This document shows, piece after piece, positions 1 through 7,419 of a DNA stretch of 8,307 bases; position 1 is the first letter of the stretch, and each line of letters begins with the position of its first letter. The notes below the pieces were generated by a model. The model saw nothing but the letters and a program-made list of their open reading frames with translations. It had not been told where the DNA came from and made no database searches. The position numbers and the translations under genes are program-made. The DNA comes from an uncultured Lachnospiraceae bacterium. Lineage in GTDB: Bacteria; Bacillota_A; Clostridia; Lachnospirales; Lachnospiraceae. Location of the stretch: assembly GCA_947564305.1 (NCBI GenBank), contig CANOBT010000211.1, positions 1 through 8,307 on the forward strand, written 5' to 3'.

Positions 1-2
1 TT

Positions 3-1649
3 ACTCGGATGAAGATAAGGCGGACGGGGATATGGTTTTACTGGAGCGAAGAGTCTGCCCAAAACATAATAGACTGGTTTTCACTCTTACATCATTCGAA
101 GGGAGTTTTAGCTGGAGAACCGATTGAATTAACAGACTGGCAGAAGTTTAGAATATGTCAGCTCTATGGCTGGAAACGGAAAAAGGATGGAAGAAGGCGG
201 TTCAAAAAGGCATTTACGGAAGTGGCCAGAAAAAATGCGAAATCACAGGAAGAGGCCGGGATTGCCCTTTATGAAATATCAGTGACGGCCACAAAAAATA
301 GCGAATTGTGCGAATTCTATACAGCAGGCGTTAAGAGGGATCAGTCAAAAATCGTGTTTAATGAAGCTAGGCTAATGCTTAGGAAATCGCCGTTAAGGGG
401 AAAATTCAATGTAACAAGAGATGCCATTGAACATATCAAGACAGGGAGCTTCATAAAACCGTTAAGCAAAGAGGACGGGAAATCAGGAGACGGAACCAAT
501 CCGGCCGGGTGCTGTATTGACGAGTATCATCAGCACAAAACCACAGAATTTTACGACCTGGGGCTTGGGGCAAATACAAAGGAACCGCTGCTGATGATTA
601 TTACAACGGCGGGGGTAGATCTGACACTACCCTGTTATGTGACAGAATACGCATATTGTTCAAAAATACTTGATCCAGATACAGATATAGAAAACGAAGA
701 ATACCTGGTTGACATTTGCGAGATGGATCCGGAAGATTACGAGGATATTAGTCGGCTGGATGATGAAAGACTGTGGGAAAAGGCTAACCCCATCCGTATG
801 ACTTATGAGCAAGGAAAAGAAAAAATCAGAGGAGAGTATAAGATTGCGAAGGAAGTCCCAGAACATATGACAATGTTTCTGACAAAATGTTTAGATGTCT
901 GGGTGCAGGCGAAGGAAAACAGCTACATGAATATGTCTAAATGGAAAGCCTGTGAGGTAAAAGAGTTTCCAGTAGATATTCGTAAAAGGAGTGTGTATGT
1001 CGGATTCGATATGTCGGCAAAGATAGACCTGACATCAGTAGCGTTCATCATTCCGTTTTTATCCGGGGAATTTGACTCTGAAGGGAAAGAGATTGTGAAA
1101 TATATTGTGTTTTCACATTCCTTTATCCCTAACCGCGAAAAACTGGCAGAAAGAAAAAGAAAGGACAAAGTAGACTATGACGCATGGGAAAGAATGGGGT
1201 TTCTTTCAGTAACAAATACTCCGATTGTTGATCAAAGCGCTGTCGTGAAGTATGTGCTGGATACATGCAAAAAAAACGAATGGGAGATTGAGTGTCTTTG
1301 TTTTGATCCGGCAAACGCTGCAAAGCTCATGATGGATCTGTCGGATGAGGGATACACAGTGGAGGAAGTATTCCAAAGCCACAAATCATTAAACGAAGCA
1401 ACACAGGGGTTCAGGGAACAGGTATACTGCAGAAATGTAATGTATACATATAATCCGCTTTTAAATTATGCTATGAGTAATGCCGTAATCAGAAAACGGG
1501 AAGGACTGATTAAAATAGACAAGGATGCAACAAAAAAGAGAGTTGATCCGGTTGATGCTGTATTATGCGCTTTTAAGCTTGCAATATATCACACATTCGG
1601 ATCAAGCTATTTAGAAGCGATTGACGAATTTTTAGAAAGTGAATGGTGA
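3..1649 (+). CDS. Phage terminase large subunit (5'-partial)
   Basis: This is the DNA-packaging motor ATPase/nuclease that docks on the portal and pumps phage DNA into the prohead. The frame is open to the left window edge. The first ATG (position 9) has no ribosome binding site and sits mid-domain, so the true start lies upstream. Counting from that ATG, a Walker A-like segment ARKNAKS is at residues 73-79 and Walker B CCIDEY at 168-173 (D171, E172). The ITTAG coupling motif is at about 198-202. The C-terminal RNase H-like nuclease acidic residues are probably D334 (GFDMS), D433 (CFDPANA) and D516 (DPVDA). This arrangement is typical of the HK97/YmfN-type terminase family, and 546 visible residues is close to full length. 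Its end overlaps the portal start region, as in a single packaging/head operon. The Walker A has Ala where Gly is usual (RKNAKS instead of RKNGKS), which is probably tolerated. Confidence 0.95.
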   Translation, partial: TRMKIRRTGIWFYWSEESAQNIIDWFSLLHHSKGVLAGEPIELTDWQKFRICQLYGWKRKKDGRRRFKKAFTEVARKNAKSQEEAGIALYEISVTATKNSELCEFYTAGVKRDQSKIVFNEARLMLRKSPLRGKFNVTRDAIEHIKTGSFIKPLSKEDGKSGDGTNPAGCCIDEYHQHKTTEFYDLGLGANTKEPLLMIITTAGVDLTLPCYVTEYAYCSKILDPDTDIENEEYLVDICEMDPEDYEDISRLDDERLWEKANPIRMTYEQGKEKIRGEYKIAKEVPEHMTMFLTKCLDVWVQAKENSYMNMSKWKACEVKEFPVDIRKRSVYVGFDMSAKIDLTSVAFIIPFLSGEFDSEGKEIVKYIVFSHSFIPNREKLAERKRKDKVDYDAWERMGFLSVTNTPIVDQSAVVKYVLDTCKKNEWEIECLCFDPANAAKLMMDLSDEGYTVEEVFQSHKSLNEATQGFREQVYCRNVMYTYNPLLNYAMSNAVIRKREGLIKIDKDATKKRVDPVDAVLCAFKLAIYHTFGSSYLEAIDEFLESEW

Positions 1650-1651
1650 TT

Positions 1652-2929
1652 ATGGGAATACGGAATAGAATAAAAAGAGCTTACACAGCATTTACCATGC
1701 CGGAGGTGAGCTTAGAGGACGAAGAATTACTGGAATGGCTTAACATAACGACAAAAGATAAAAGGAAAATAAGTGAGGTTACGTATTTTACCTGCATGAA
1801 GATGCTTTCGGAGACAATGGGAAAACTACCGCTCAAGTATTATCAGGAAACACCAGAGGGAAAAGCAAGGGCCGATCCGACAGATATGACGAGGCTTTTA
1901 CAACTTCGGCCAAATCCCATAATAACTCCGACAACATTATGGTCATCAGTGGAATTAAATTGTCAGCACTATGGGAACGCATACGTCTGGATACAAAGAG
2001 AGTTTAAGGAGAAAAGATACGGCGGAGAAATCAAAAATTACGGTTTGTGGCTGATGCCGTCTAAGGATGTTACAGTATTAATGGATGACGCCGGGATATT
2101 CAGGGATAAAGGCCGGTTGTACTACCAGTATACAGATGAAAAAACAGGAGAAATGTATGTATTTCCGCAGGAAGACGTAATGCATTTTAAGACAGGATAC
2201 AGCCTGAACGGAATCATGGGAGTTCCTGTACGGAAAATCGTAGGTTCTTCCGTTGACGGCGCATTGGAAAGTCAGAACTTTATGAATAATCTTTATGAAT
2301 ATGGCCTGACTGCGGGAATGGCTATGCAGTATGCAGGAGAATTATCAGATGAAAAGATAAGAAAGCTGCAGAACAAATATTCAAAATATTTGACTGGAAG
2401 TAAAAATGCCGGAAAGATTGTACCCGTCCCCATAGGATTAGAACTTGTACCATTGAAGATGAACCTGACGGATGCGCAGTTTTTCGAGCTTAGAAAATAT
2501 ACAGCGCTTCAGATCGCCAGCGCTTTTGGCATCAAACCAAACCAAATCAACAACTATGAAAAGTCCAGCTATGCAAACAGTGAGATGCAGCAGCTGGCTT
2601 TTTTAGTGGATACTATGTCATACCGGATAAAAGGATATGAGGAAGAAATTAATTATAAGGCTTTGACTCCAAAAGAGATCGAGGAAGGATTTTACTATAA
2701 ATACAACGAAAAGGCAATCTTAAGGACAGATGCGGAAAGCCAGATGAGGATCCTGACATCCGCGGTAAATAATGGTGTTTATACGGCGAATGAAGCAAGG
2801 GAGTACGTGGACAAGCCAAAGAAGCCGGGCGGTGACACTCTGATGGTAAATGGTAATTATATCCCGATTACAGATGTAGGAAAACAATATAGGAAAGGTG
2901 GTGATGAAAATGAAGGAGGCACAGATTAG
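1652..2929 (+). CDS. Phage portal protein, HK97 family
   Basis: This protein forms the dodecameric ring at the capsid vertex through which DNA enters and to which terminase and neck proteins attach. From the ATG at 1652 it has 425 residues, the usual length for this family. Family landmarks are PNPIITPTTLW near residues 88-97, HYGNAYVWI near 106-114, the VMHFKTGYSLNGIMGV region at 176-191, and IKPNQINNYEKSSYANSEMQ at 294-313. The C terminus ends with the usual PGGDTLMVNGNYIPI stretch. An in-frame ATG at 1643 overlaps the terminase stop by 7 bases and is an alternative start. I prefer 1652 because MGIRNRIKR resembles the usual portal N terminus, but neither start has a strong ribosome binding site. 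The end overlaps the protease gene, suggesting translational coupling. Confidence 0.95.
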   Translation: MGIRNRIKRAYTAFTMPEVSLEDEELLEWLNITTKDKRKISEVTYFTCMKMLSETMGKLPLKYYQETPEGKARADPTDMTRLLQLRPNPIITPTTLWSSVELNCQHYGNAYVWIQREFKEKRYGGEIKNYGLWLMPSKDVTVLMDDAGIFRDKGRLYYQYTDEKTGEMYVFPQEDVMHFKTGYSLNGIMGVPVRKIVGSSVDGALESQNFMNNLYEYGLTAGMAMQYAGELSDEKIRKLQNKYSKYLTGSKNAGKIVPVPIGLELVPLKMNLTDAQFFELRKYTALQIASAFGIKPNQINNYEKSSYANSEMQQLAFLVDTMSYRIKGYEEEINYKALTPKEIEEGFYYKYNEKAILRTDAESQMRILTSAVNNGVYTANEAREYVDKPKKPGGDTLMVNGNYIPITDVGKQYRKGGDENEGGTD

Positions 2930-3581
2930 AGGCGATATTATCGATAATGACACGAAATGGATTTATGACTGGCTGGAGTGGGAATCCACATGCCCGAATG
3001 ATATTAAATCCGTTATTGACACATTAGAGCAAGGTGAGGAACTTCGCGTTATTGTAAACAGCGGAGGTGGGGATGTATTTGCAGGACAGGAAATATATAC
3101 TCTTCTGCGAAAATGCAAAAATTCCATTTCGGAGATTGACAGCATGGCAGGAAGCGCAGCAGGTGTAGCTGCAATGGGCGCAGGCCGTGTACTGATTAGC
3201 CCGGTAGGAATGATTATGATACACAACGTAACCGGAAGCGGATATGCAAGCGGAGATTATCACTTGTATGAGAAAAGAGCAAGAACACTTAAGGAGATGA
3301 ACGCAGCACTGGCGCAGTCTTATGCCGAAAAGTCAGGAAGGCCCCTGGAAAATATTCTGGAGATTATGGACAGGGAGACCTGGCTGACGGCAAATCAGGC
3401 AATAGAGATGGGCTTCGCTGATGAAATGCTGGGTGCAGGGATGCAGGTTACGAATTCTTATGCAGGTTTACGGCTGACGGAGGAAATCAGACAGAGGGTA
3501 ATGAAAGAAAAAGCGGAAGCAGATAGGAACGAGGAAATAAAAAGTGAACTATTAGGAGATTTGGAGCTGTATGGCATCTAA
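2904..3581 (+). CDS. ClpP-like prohead (head maturation) protease
   Basis: This is a serine protease of the ClpP fold that, in HK97-like phages, removes the scaffold-like N-terminal part of the capsid protein during head maturation. Counting from an in-frame GTG at 2898, the oxyanion/substrate loop VNSGGGDVFAG is at residues 53-63, the nucleophile region SMAGSAAG gives Ser86, MIHNV gives His109, and MDRETW gives Asp158. The triad therefore looks complete. TANQAIEMGFADE at 164-176 is the usual ClpP C-terminal motif. The start could be ATG 2904 or ATG 2910. The sequence AAAGGTGGTGA (2894-2904) is a good ribosome binding site for 2910, and AGGAAAGG (2891-2898) suits 2904. The gene overlaps the portal end and is followed directly by the capsid gene, the normal order when the capsid carries its own delta domain. 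Confidence 0.93.
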   Translation: MKMKEAQIRGDIIDNDTKWIYDWLEWESTCPNDIKSVIDTLEQGEELRVIVNSGGGDVFAGQEIYTLLRKCKNSISEIDSMAGSAAGVAAMGAGRVLISPVGMIMIHNVTGSGYASGDYHLYEKRARTLKEMNAALAQSYAEKSGRPLENILEIMDRETWLTANQAIEMGFADEMLGAGMQVTNSYAGLRLTEEIRQRVMKEKAEADRNEEIKSELLGDLELYGI

Positions 3582-3606
3582 ATCTTTTTTTGAAAGGAGA
3601 AATGAT

Positions 3607-4825
3607 ATGAACAAAAAACTTTTAGAATTATTAAACGCTATCAATACAAAGAAAATGGAAGTCAGGAACCTTGTGGATGAGGGAAGAATGGAGGAGGCAA
3701 AGGTCGCGAAAGAGGAGTTGATAGAACTGCAGAACAAATTTGACCTGTTGAAGGACTTGGAAGAAGAAGGGTTGAAAAATATGCAGAACAGGGCGGCAGC
3801 AGGTACGGCTAATACCACAACGGAAGAGGAGGCTGCAGCAGCCCCAGAAGAACCGCCGAAAGATGCGGTGCATGAATTTGCTAACGCAGCAAGAAACAGA
3901 TTCCATGTTTCGAATGATATGAGCGAAGGAAGCAGGACTGACGGAGGATATACAGTACCGGAGGATATACAGACAAAGATTAACGAAAGAAGAGAGGCGA
4001 GGGCGTCACTGATACAATTTGGTTGACGTAGAGCCAGTTTCCACCAATAAGGGGTCAAGAACCTTTAAAAAGAGGGCACAGCAGACAGGATTTACCCAGA
4101 TAGGCGAGGGTGGAAAGGCAAAAAAGAAGGAAACCCCGCAGTTTGAACGCATGGATTATGAAATAAAAAAATATGCGGGATACTTCCCAGTAACCAATGA
4201 ACTGTTTGAGGATTCAGACGCCAACATAACGTCTGTGTTGGTAACCTGGATTGGAGATGAATCCCGGGCGACAAGAAATAATATTATCCGAAACATAATT
4301 AATACAAAAGCAAAGACAGAACTGGGCGGGCTGGATGATATTAAAAAAGCGTTGAATGTAACGTTAGGCTCCGCTTTTAAATCAACCTCAAAAGTAATAA
4401 CAAATGATGACGGCCTGCAATATCTGGATACCCTTAAGGATGCAGACGGAAAATACCTCTTACAGCCAAATCCGGCGGAACCAATGCAATTAAGACTTTG
4501 CGCTGGTGCGACAATCGTTCCGGTTGAGGTTCTGCCAAATGCGGAATTCCCTTCGGACGTTGCTACGGCTAAAAAAAGAAAGATTCCAATGGTTATTGGG
4601 GACTTGAAGGAAGGAATTAAATTTTTTGATCGTAAGCAGCTTACGATTATAACATCTAATATAGCAGTGGCAGGCGATCTGAACGCTTTTGAGGAGGATT
4701 TAACCCTGTTCCGTGCGATTGAAAGAGAGGACTGCTGTGTGAAGGATGACCAGGCATTTGTAAACGGTGTGCTGACGATTGACGATAATTCTGTAACAGG
4801 AACAGTGGCGGAAACTGGAAAATAG
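3607..4825 (+). pseudogene. Major capsid protein, HK97 fold, broken by a one-base frameshift
   Basis: This is the shell-forming capsid subunit. The gene starts at ATG 3607 behind GAAAGGAG (3592-3599). It runs 139 codons to a TGA at 4024-4026; the rest continues from about 4019 in the next frame to TAG 4823-4825. Removing one T from TTT (4018-4020) turns CAA TTT GGT TGA into CAA TTG GTT GAC and restores a 405-residue protein, a normal length. The N-terminal part (about residues 1-65) is a charged, heptad-like helical delta domain. An Ala/Glu/Pro-rich linker follows at about 66-86, then the core from about 87 (DGGYTVPEDI, INERREARASLIQ, then LVDVEPVS, KKYAGYFPVTNELFEDS, ATRNNII, VIGDLKEGI). As read, the product would be delta domain plus a stub. 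Causes could be a real inactivating mutation or a sequencing error. The downstream half has no credible start of its own. Confidence 0.9.
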
Positions 4826-4841
4826 TAAGCGGGTGCGCAAT

Positions 4842-5117
4842 ATGCTGGAAAAGATTAAAGAGAGATGCGGAATTGCACCGTCTGTTACAGTGTATGATGA
4901 TGACATTAAAGCATATATAGAAGACTGCCGCGCAGATATGATAGTTTCCGGGGTTCCGAAAGAACTTGCAGAATCTGGGACAAATGCAGGCATTTTAACT
5001 GCAGTAACTTTATATGTGAAAGCATATCTGGGAGATGACCGGACAGATACAGAGAAATATTTAAAACTGTATTGGAATAAAGTATTCCGGTTAAGCCTGG
5101 AGGAGGGCGGTACATAA
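4842..5117 (+). CDS. Head-tail connector protein (gp6-like DNA packaging/adaptor family)
   Basis: This small, mostly helical 91-residue protein lies directly after the capsid gene, the position of the HK97 gp6/SPP1 gp15-type adaptor ring that sits under the portal. The sequence fits that family: an N-terminal helix with the pattern MLEKIKERCGI, then YDDDIKAYIEDCRADMI, a central helix TNAGILTAVTLYVKAYLG, and a final segment with TEKYLKLYWNKVF. An in-frame GTG at 4833 would add three residues. ATG 4842 is preferred because GGGTG (4831-4835) lies 6 bases upstream, though this ribosome binding site is weak. The stop overlaps the next start as TAATG. The family assignment rests on position, size and recognised pattern rather than on catalytic residues. 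Confidence 0.82.
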   Translation: MLEKIKERCGIAPSVTVYDDDIKAYIEDCRADMIVSGVPKELAESGTNAGILTAVTLYVKAYLGDDRTDTEKYLKLYWNKVFRLSLEEGGT

Positions 5118-5437
5118 TGTGGAATGGAAGTATAAAATTCATAAGGAAAGGCAGCAGGCAGCAGAATAAAAACGGATTCATGCAGGAGGAAGAGACATAT
5201 ACAGAAAGCATTCCGGCAAGTTTTACAGACGTGACAAGGAATGATGAGATTCTGGCAGCACAGAAGGGATACACGGCTAATCAGAATATAGAAGTCATGG
5301 AGTGCAATTACAACGGGGAAGAGAGACTTCTGGATGAATCTGATAATTCTGTGTATGACATAAAAAGAACCTATCGGAAAGATAAGGCCATGAAAATCAT
5401 TATGACCTGTGAAAGGAGGCAGAATGGCACAATTTAA
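5117..5437 (+). CDS. Phage head closure protein (head-tail joining)
   Basis: This 106-residue beta-rich protein occupies the slot of head closure proteins (HK97 gp7/SPP1 gp16 type), which seal the connector after packaging and provide the tail docking surface. The start is ATG 5117, overlapping the previous stop (TAATG), with AGGAGG at 5101-5106. Visible features fit the family: polar, alternating beta-type segments, a central EEETYTESIPASFTDVTRN stretch, a mid-protein region EVMECNYNGEERLLD, and a basic segment YDIKRTYRKDKAMKIIMTCER near the C terminus. The last 14 bases overlap the next gene, whose ribosome binding site lies inside this one, implying coupled translation. The call is based mainly on synteny and pattern; sequence conservation in this family is low. 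Confidence 0.78.
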   Translation: MWNGSIKFIRKGSRQQNKNGFMQEEETYTESIPASFTDVTRNDEILAAQKGYTANQNIEVMECNYNGEERLLDESDNSVYDIKRTYRKDKAMKIIMTCERRQNGTI

Positions 5438-5816
5438 ACTGGAAGGCATTGATGATCTGATGAAAGATTTGGATTTGCTGGATACAGAGAGGATAGCGCC
5501 AATGATGCTGGAAGAATCCGCCCCAATCCTAGAAGAGGCTGTTACAAAGAAAGCTTCCGCGCATAAAGATACCGGGGACATGGTGAATTCCATCAAAAAA
5601 ACGAAAGCCGGGAGAAACCAGACAGGGTACTATATTGCTGTACGTCCAACGGGAAAGGACAGAAAAGGCGTAAGGAACATGGAAAAAATGGCGGCGTTGG
5701 AGTATGGTGTTGACGGGAAACAACCGGCGACACCGGTTCTGACACCAGCCGTTCATGAAGTGGAAGTCCCGGTGCTGAAAAAGATGCAGGAAGTTTTTGA
5801 TCGGGAGACAGGATAA
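5424..5816 (+). CDS. HK97 gp10-like neck/tail protein
   Basis: This is a 130-residue member of the HK97 gp10-like family, found between head closure and tail terminator genes in siphoviruses and thought to act in the neck or tail completion. The N-terminal pattern MAQFKLEGIDDLMKDLDLL is characteristic, followed by a helical segment with KASAHKDTGDMVNSIKKT (the conserved TG.L..SI-type motif). A beta region with YYIAVRPTGKDRKG and then ALEYG (the family's EFG/EYG motif) come next. It ends with the usual PATPVLTPAVHE...MQEVFDRE helix. ATG 5424 is chosen because AAGGAGG (5413-5419) lies 4 bases upstream. An in-frame GTG at 5409 would include that ribosome binding site in the coding region. The stop overlaps the next start (TAATG). 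Confidence 0.88.
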   Translation: MAQFKLEGIDDLMKDLDLLDTERIAPMMLEESAPILEEAVTKKASAHKDTGDMVNSIKKTKAGRNQTGYYIAVRPTGKDRKGVRNMEKMAALEYGVDGKQPATPVLTPAVHEVEVPVLKKMQEVFDRETG

Positions 5817-6148
5817 TGACAGAATTTGAGAAAATCATAGCGGCTGTTGAAGACTTTGGCTTCCCCTGCGAACCAGATGTTTATACTGGGAAAGCAGAAA
5901 AGTATTTTGTATATAATTATGCAGATGAAAGAGGGGACCTGTTTGCAGATGACGCGCCGGAAGGGGTAATTGCAAGTATGCAGATACACTTTTTTCTGCC
6001 GGCAGGGGAAGACTTTATTAAAATTAAAAATCAGATCCGGAAGGCCCTGTTCCGTCAGGGCTTTACATTTCCGGAAGTTACAGTGTTGAAAGAAGATAAA
6101 AAACGCCACATTATTTTTGAATGTGACATTGAAGAAGAGGAGGATTAG
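5816..6148 (+). CDS. Tail terminator/tail completion protein (probable)
   Basis: This 110-residue acidic protein follows the gp10-like gene and precedes the major tail protein. That is the usual site of the tail terminator (lambda gpU/HK97 tail completion type), which caps the finished tail tube and joins it to the head. The predicted alpha/beta pattern fits: an N-terminal helix TEFEKIIAAVEDFG, a strand pair KYFVYNYADERGDLFADD, a strand SMQIHFFLPAGEDFI, a helix KIKNQIRKALFRQGF, and a C-terminal strand HIIFECDIEEE. The motif YNY...GD..ADD...E followed by a strand and amphipathic helix recurs in these proteins. Translation is coupled to the upstream gene by TAATG, with GGGAG at 5803-5807. The function is assigned largely by synteny. 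Confidence 0.77.
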   Translation: MTEFEKIIAAVEDFGFPCEPDVYTGKAEKYFVYNYADERGDLFADDAPEGVIASMQIHFFLPAGEDFIKIKNQIRKALFRQGFTFPEVTVLKEDKKRHIIFECDIEEEED

Positions 6149-6151
6149 ATT

Positions 6152-6745
6152 ATGGCTTATGTTGGACTGGTTAAACCGACAATTGCAAAATTAGATGAAA
6201 GCGGCGGAACACCAAAGTATACGGATGGCTTTGCGTGTGGAAAAGCAATGGAAATGAGCATTAACCCACAATATGCGGAAGGTTCCCTGTATGCAGACGA
6301 TCAGCTGTCAGAGTATGACAAGGAATTCAAGTATGCGGATATAACGCTTCGGACAAGCACGCTGCCGATTCAGGCGCACAATAATATGTTTGGACATACA
6401 GTTGATGATGGTACAGACGATACTGCAACAATCAGCGACAGAGTAACGGACGATTCAAATTATGTAGGATTTGGGATCTATGTAAAGGAGAAAGTAAATA
6501 ACAAATATAGATTCATTGCCATGTGGATTTATAAAACGAAGTTCGCAGAGGGACAGGAAGATTATAAGACAAAAGGTGACAATATTGAATATCAGACGCC
6601 ATCCATATCAGGAAGGGCAGCGGGCTTGGAAGACGGAAGATGGAGAGAGCGGAAAATATTCAGAACAATAAAAGAAGCGCAGGACTGGCTGGATGAGATG
6701 GCAGGAATTAAAGAATCGTCAGTTCCGGGCGGTGGAGATGCGTAG
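6152..6745 (+). CDS. Major tail protein (tail tube subunit)
   Basis: This 197-residue protein should polymerise into hexameric rings that stack to form the tail tube. It has a strong ribosome binding site (AGAGGAGG, 6135-6142) and is the expected highly expressed tail gene after the tail terminator. Recognisable family features are the N terminus MAYVGLVKPTIAKLDESGGTP, the pattern GFACGKAMEMSINPQYAEGSLYADD, and the acidic EYDKEFKYADITL strand. The central YVGFGIYVKEKVNNKYRFIAMWIYKTKFAE and the QTPSISGRA segment before the C terminus also fit. This is the type of major tail protein common in Gram-positive siphophages (phi13-like group). The C-terminal extension (DWLDEMAGIKES and a Gly-rich end) is short; no Ig-like decoration domain is present. 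Confidence 0.92.
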   Translation: MAYVGLVKPTIAKLDESGGTPKYTDGFACGKAMEMSINPQYAEGSLYADDQLSEYDKEFKYADITLRTSTLPIQAHNNMFGHTVDDGTDDTATISDRVTDDSNYVGFGIYVKEKVNNKYRFIAMWIYKTKFAEGQEDYKTKGDNIEYQTPSISGRAAGLEDGRWRERKIFRTIKEAQDWLDEMAGIKESSVPGGGDA

Positions 6746-6756
6746 GGGGAAATTAG

Positions 6757-7203
6757 ATGTTTGAAGAATTAAAAAATATTATTTTATCAGGTGAATCTTA
6801 TCCAATTAAATGCGATTTGGTGGTACTGGAAAAAATACAGGAAGAATTTGGCTCAATCAGTGAATTTGAAAGCCTGCTGATACCGTGGGAGCCAAAACTG
6901 GATGAAGAGGGCAAAGAGGTCAGGGGGAAAGAAGGGAAAACTCTCTTCCAGGCCCGCTTTCCGAGTATTAAGGCTGTAAATTCCGCTCTTTACCTTATGG
7001 TGAAAGAGGGCGAGGAAATTATAGCAGAATGTGAAAACCGGGCGCCTAAAGTACTTTCAAGGAATCAGATAGCGAGAAGATGCGATCTGACGCCGCTAGA
7101 TATCGCTGACCAACTACATGATGAATTTTTACGTTGCTTAAGGGTAAAAAACGGGGAGACCACGCAGAACCAGACGGAGGAGACGAAGAAAAGCAGCAGT
7201 TAG
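6757..7203 (+). CDS. Tail assembly chaperone, short (gpG-like) form
   Basis: This 148-residue protein lies between the major tail protein and the expected tape measure site, the place of the lambda gpG-like tail chaperone. It is made by standard decoding from ATG 6757 (AGGGGGA at 6744-6750) to TAG 7201-7203. The N-terminal domain (FEELKNIILSGESYPIKCDLVVLEKIQEEFGSISEFES) is the usual start of this family. The middle (PSIKAVNSALYLMVKEGEEIIAE) and LTPLDIADQLHDEFLRCL also match the domain that binds the tape measure protein during tail length determination. The last 16 residues after RVKN are polar (GETTQNQTEETKKSSS) and are what the standard frame reads past the slippery site. A minor part of ribosomes should shift frame at 7146-7152 to make the longer form. 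Confidence 0.88.
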   Translation: MFEELKNIILSGESYPIKCDLVVLEKIQEEFGSISEFESLLIPWEPKLDEEGKEVRGKEGKTLFQARFPSIKAVNSALYLMVKEGEEIIAECENRAPKVLSRNQIARRCDLTPLDIADQLHDEFLRCLRVKNGETTQNQTEETKKSSS

Positions 7204-7379
7204 ATTTTGCGTGGCTGGTTTTTATGGGAATACAGATGGGATACACGGAAAAAGAAGTATCAAGGATGTATTTGGGAAAATGGTACGAACTGTTTAAACA
7301 TTTTAAACGATTCCATAATTTTAAGATGAAGCGAGGGCTTTATGAGGAAAAAGAAAGAGTTTCCTTGCTGGACTTATAG
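6757..7379 (+). CDS. Tail assembly chaperone, -1 frameshift fusion (gpGT-like)
   Basis: A second open frame, -1 relative to the short form, opens after a TGA at 7122-7124 and runs to TAG 7377-7379. It has no ribosome binding site of its own. Joined at the A AAA AAC heptamer (7146-7152), codons 1-132 of the short form continue with RGDHAEPDGGDEEKQQ, giving a fusion of 207 residues. The T part has the family's typical features: DFAWLVFMGIQMGYTEKEV, then MYLGKWYELFKHFKRFHNFK, resembling the WxxL...GmTx.Ev...p..f..lfk.fk.f pattern seen in T domains of Gram-positive siphophages. The G and GT forms together chaperone the tape measure protein and recruit tail tube subunits. The ratio between the forms matters for tail assembly in lambda. 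Confidence 0.87.
7146..7214 (+). promoter_or_regulatory. Programmed -1 ribosomal frameshift signal
   Basis: The heptamer A AAA AAC (7146-7152) is in exact register with the zero frame (GTA AAA AAC) and is one of the most efficient -1 slippery sequences. Seven bases downstream, CCACGCAGAA (7160-7169) can pair with TTTTGCGTGG (7205-7214): ten base pairs including one G-U, with a 35-base loop. A 5-9 base spacer is the usual distance for a stimulatory structure. The zero-frame stop at 7201-7203 lies inside the loop. A competing pairing AACCAG (7168-7173) with CTGGTT (7215-7220) is also possible. The slippery site is seen directly. The stem is read by eye and was not folded computationally. Confidence 0.85.
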
Positions 7380-7397
7380 TGCGATACATAGTATAAT
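7369..7397 (+). promoter_or_regulatory. Candidate sigma-A promoter for the small membrane protein gene
   Basis: A perfect -10 hexamer TATAAT is at 7392-7397. A weaker -35 match, TGGACT (7369-7374, 4 of 6 with TTGACA), lies 17 bases upstream. It overlaps the end of the frameshift tail chaperone gene. Transcription would begin near 7403-7405, right at the AAAGGAGG ribosome binding site (7403-7410), leaving a very short leader, which weakens the case. If real, it would give the next gene expression independent of the late operon. Confidence 0.4.
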
Positions 7398-7419
7398 AAA
7401 ACAAAGGAGGGATGGATGT

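Noticed and set aside
4012..4026. Programmed +1 frameshift as the explanation for the split capsid gene
   Set aside because: The site TTT GGT TGA does not resemble known +1 sites such as CTT TGA, and capsid proteins need high-level uninterrupted synthesis. A one-base insertion or read error is simpler.
3552..4058. 168-codon Ser/Ala-rich open frame on the minus strand opposite the capsid gene
   Set aside because: It is complementary to the Glu/Ala/Lys-rich delta domain of the capsid protein, whose codons give Ser/Phe/Leu runs when read backward. This is a shadow, not a gene.
4700..5596. 298-codon open frame on the minus strand
   Set aside because: It lies opposite four well-supported, tightly coupled head-tail genes. 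The translation is rich in Ser, Phe, Ile and Cys as expected for an antisense shadow, shows no recognisable domain, and has no credible ribosome binding site context.
7125..7131. A TTT TTA as an alternative -1 slippery site in the tail chaperone
   Set aside because: The first base breaks the X XXY YYZ rule (A before TT), and the perfect A AAA AAC heptamer lies only 15 bases after it.
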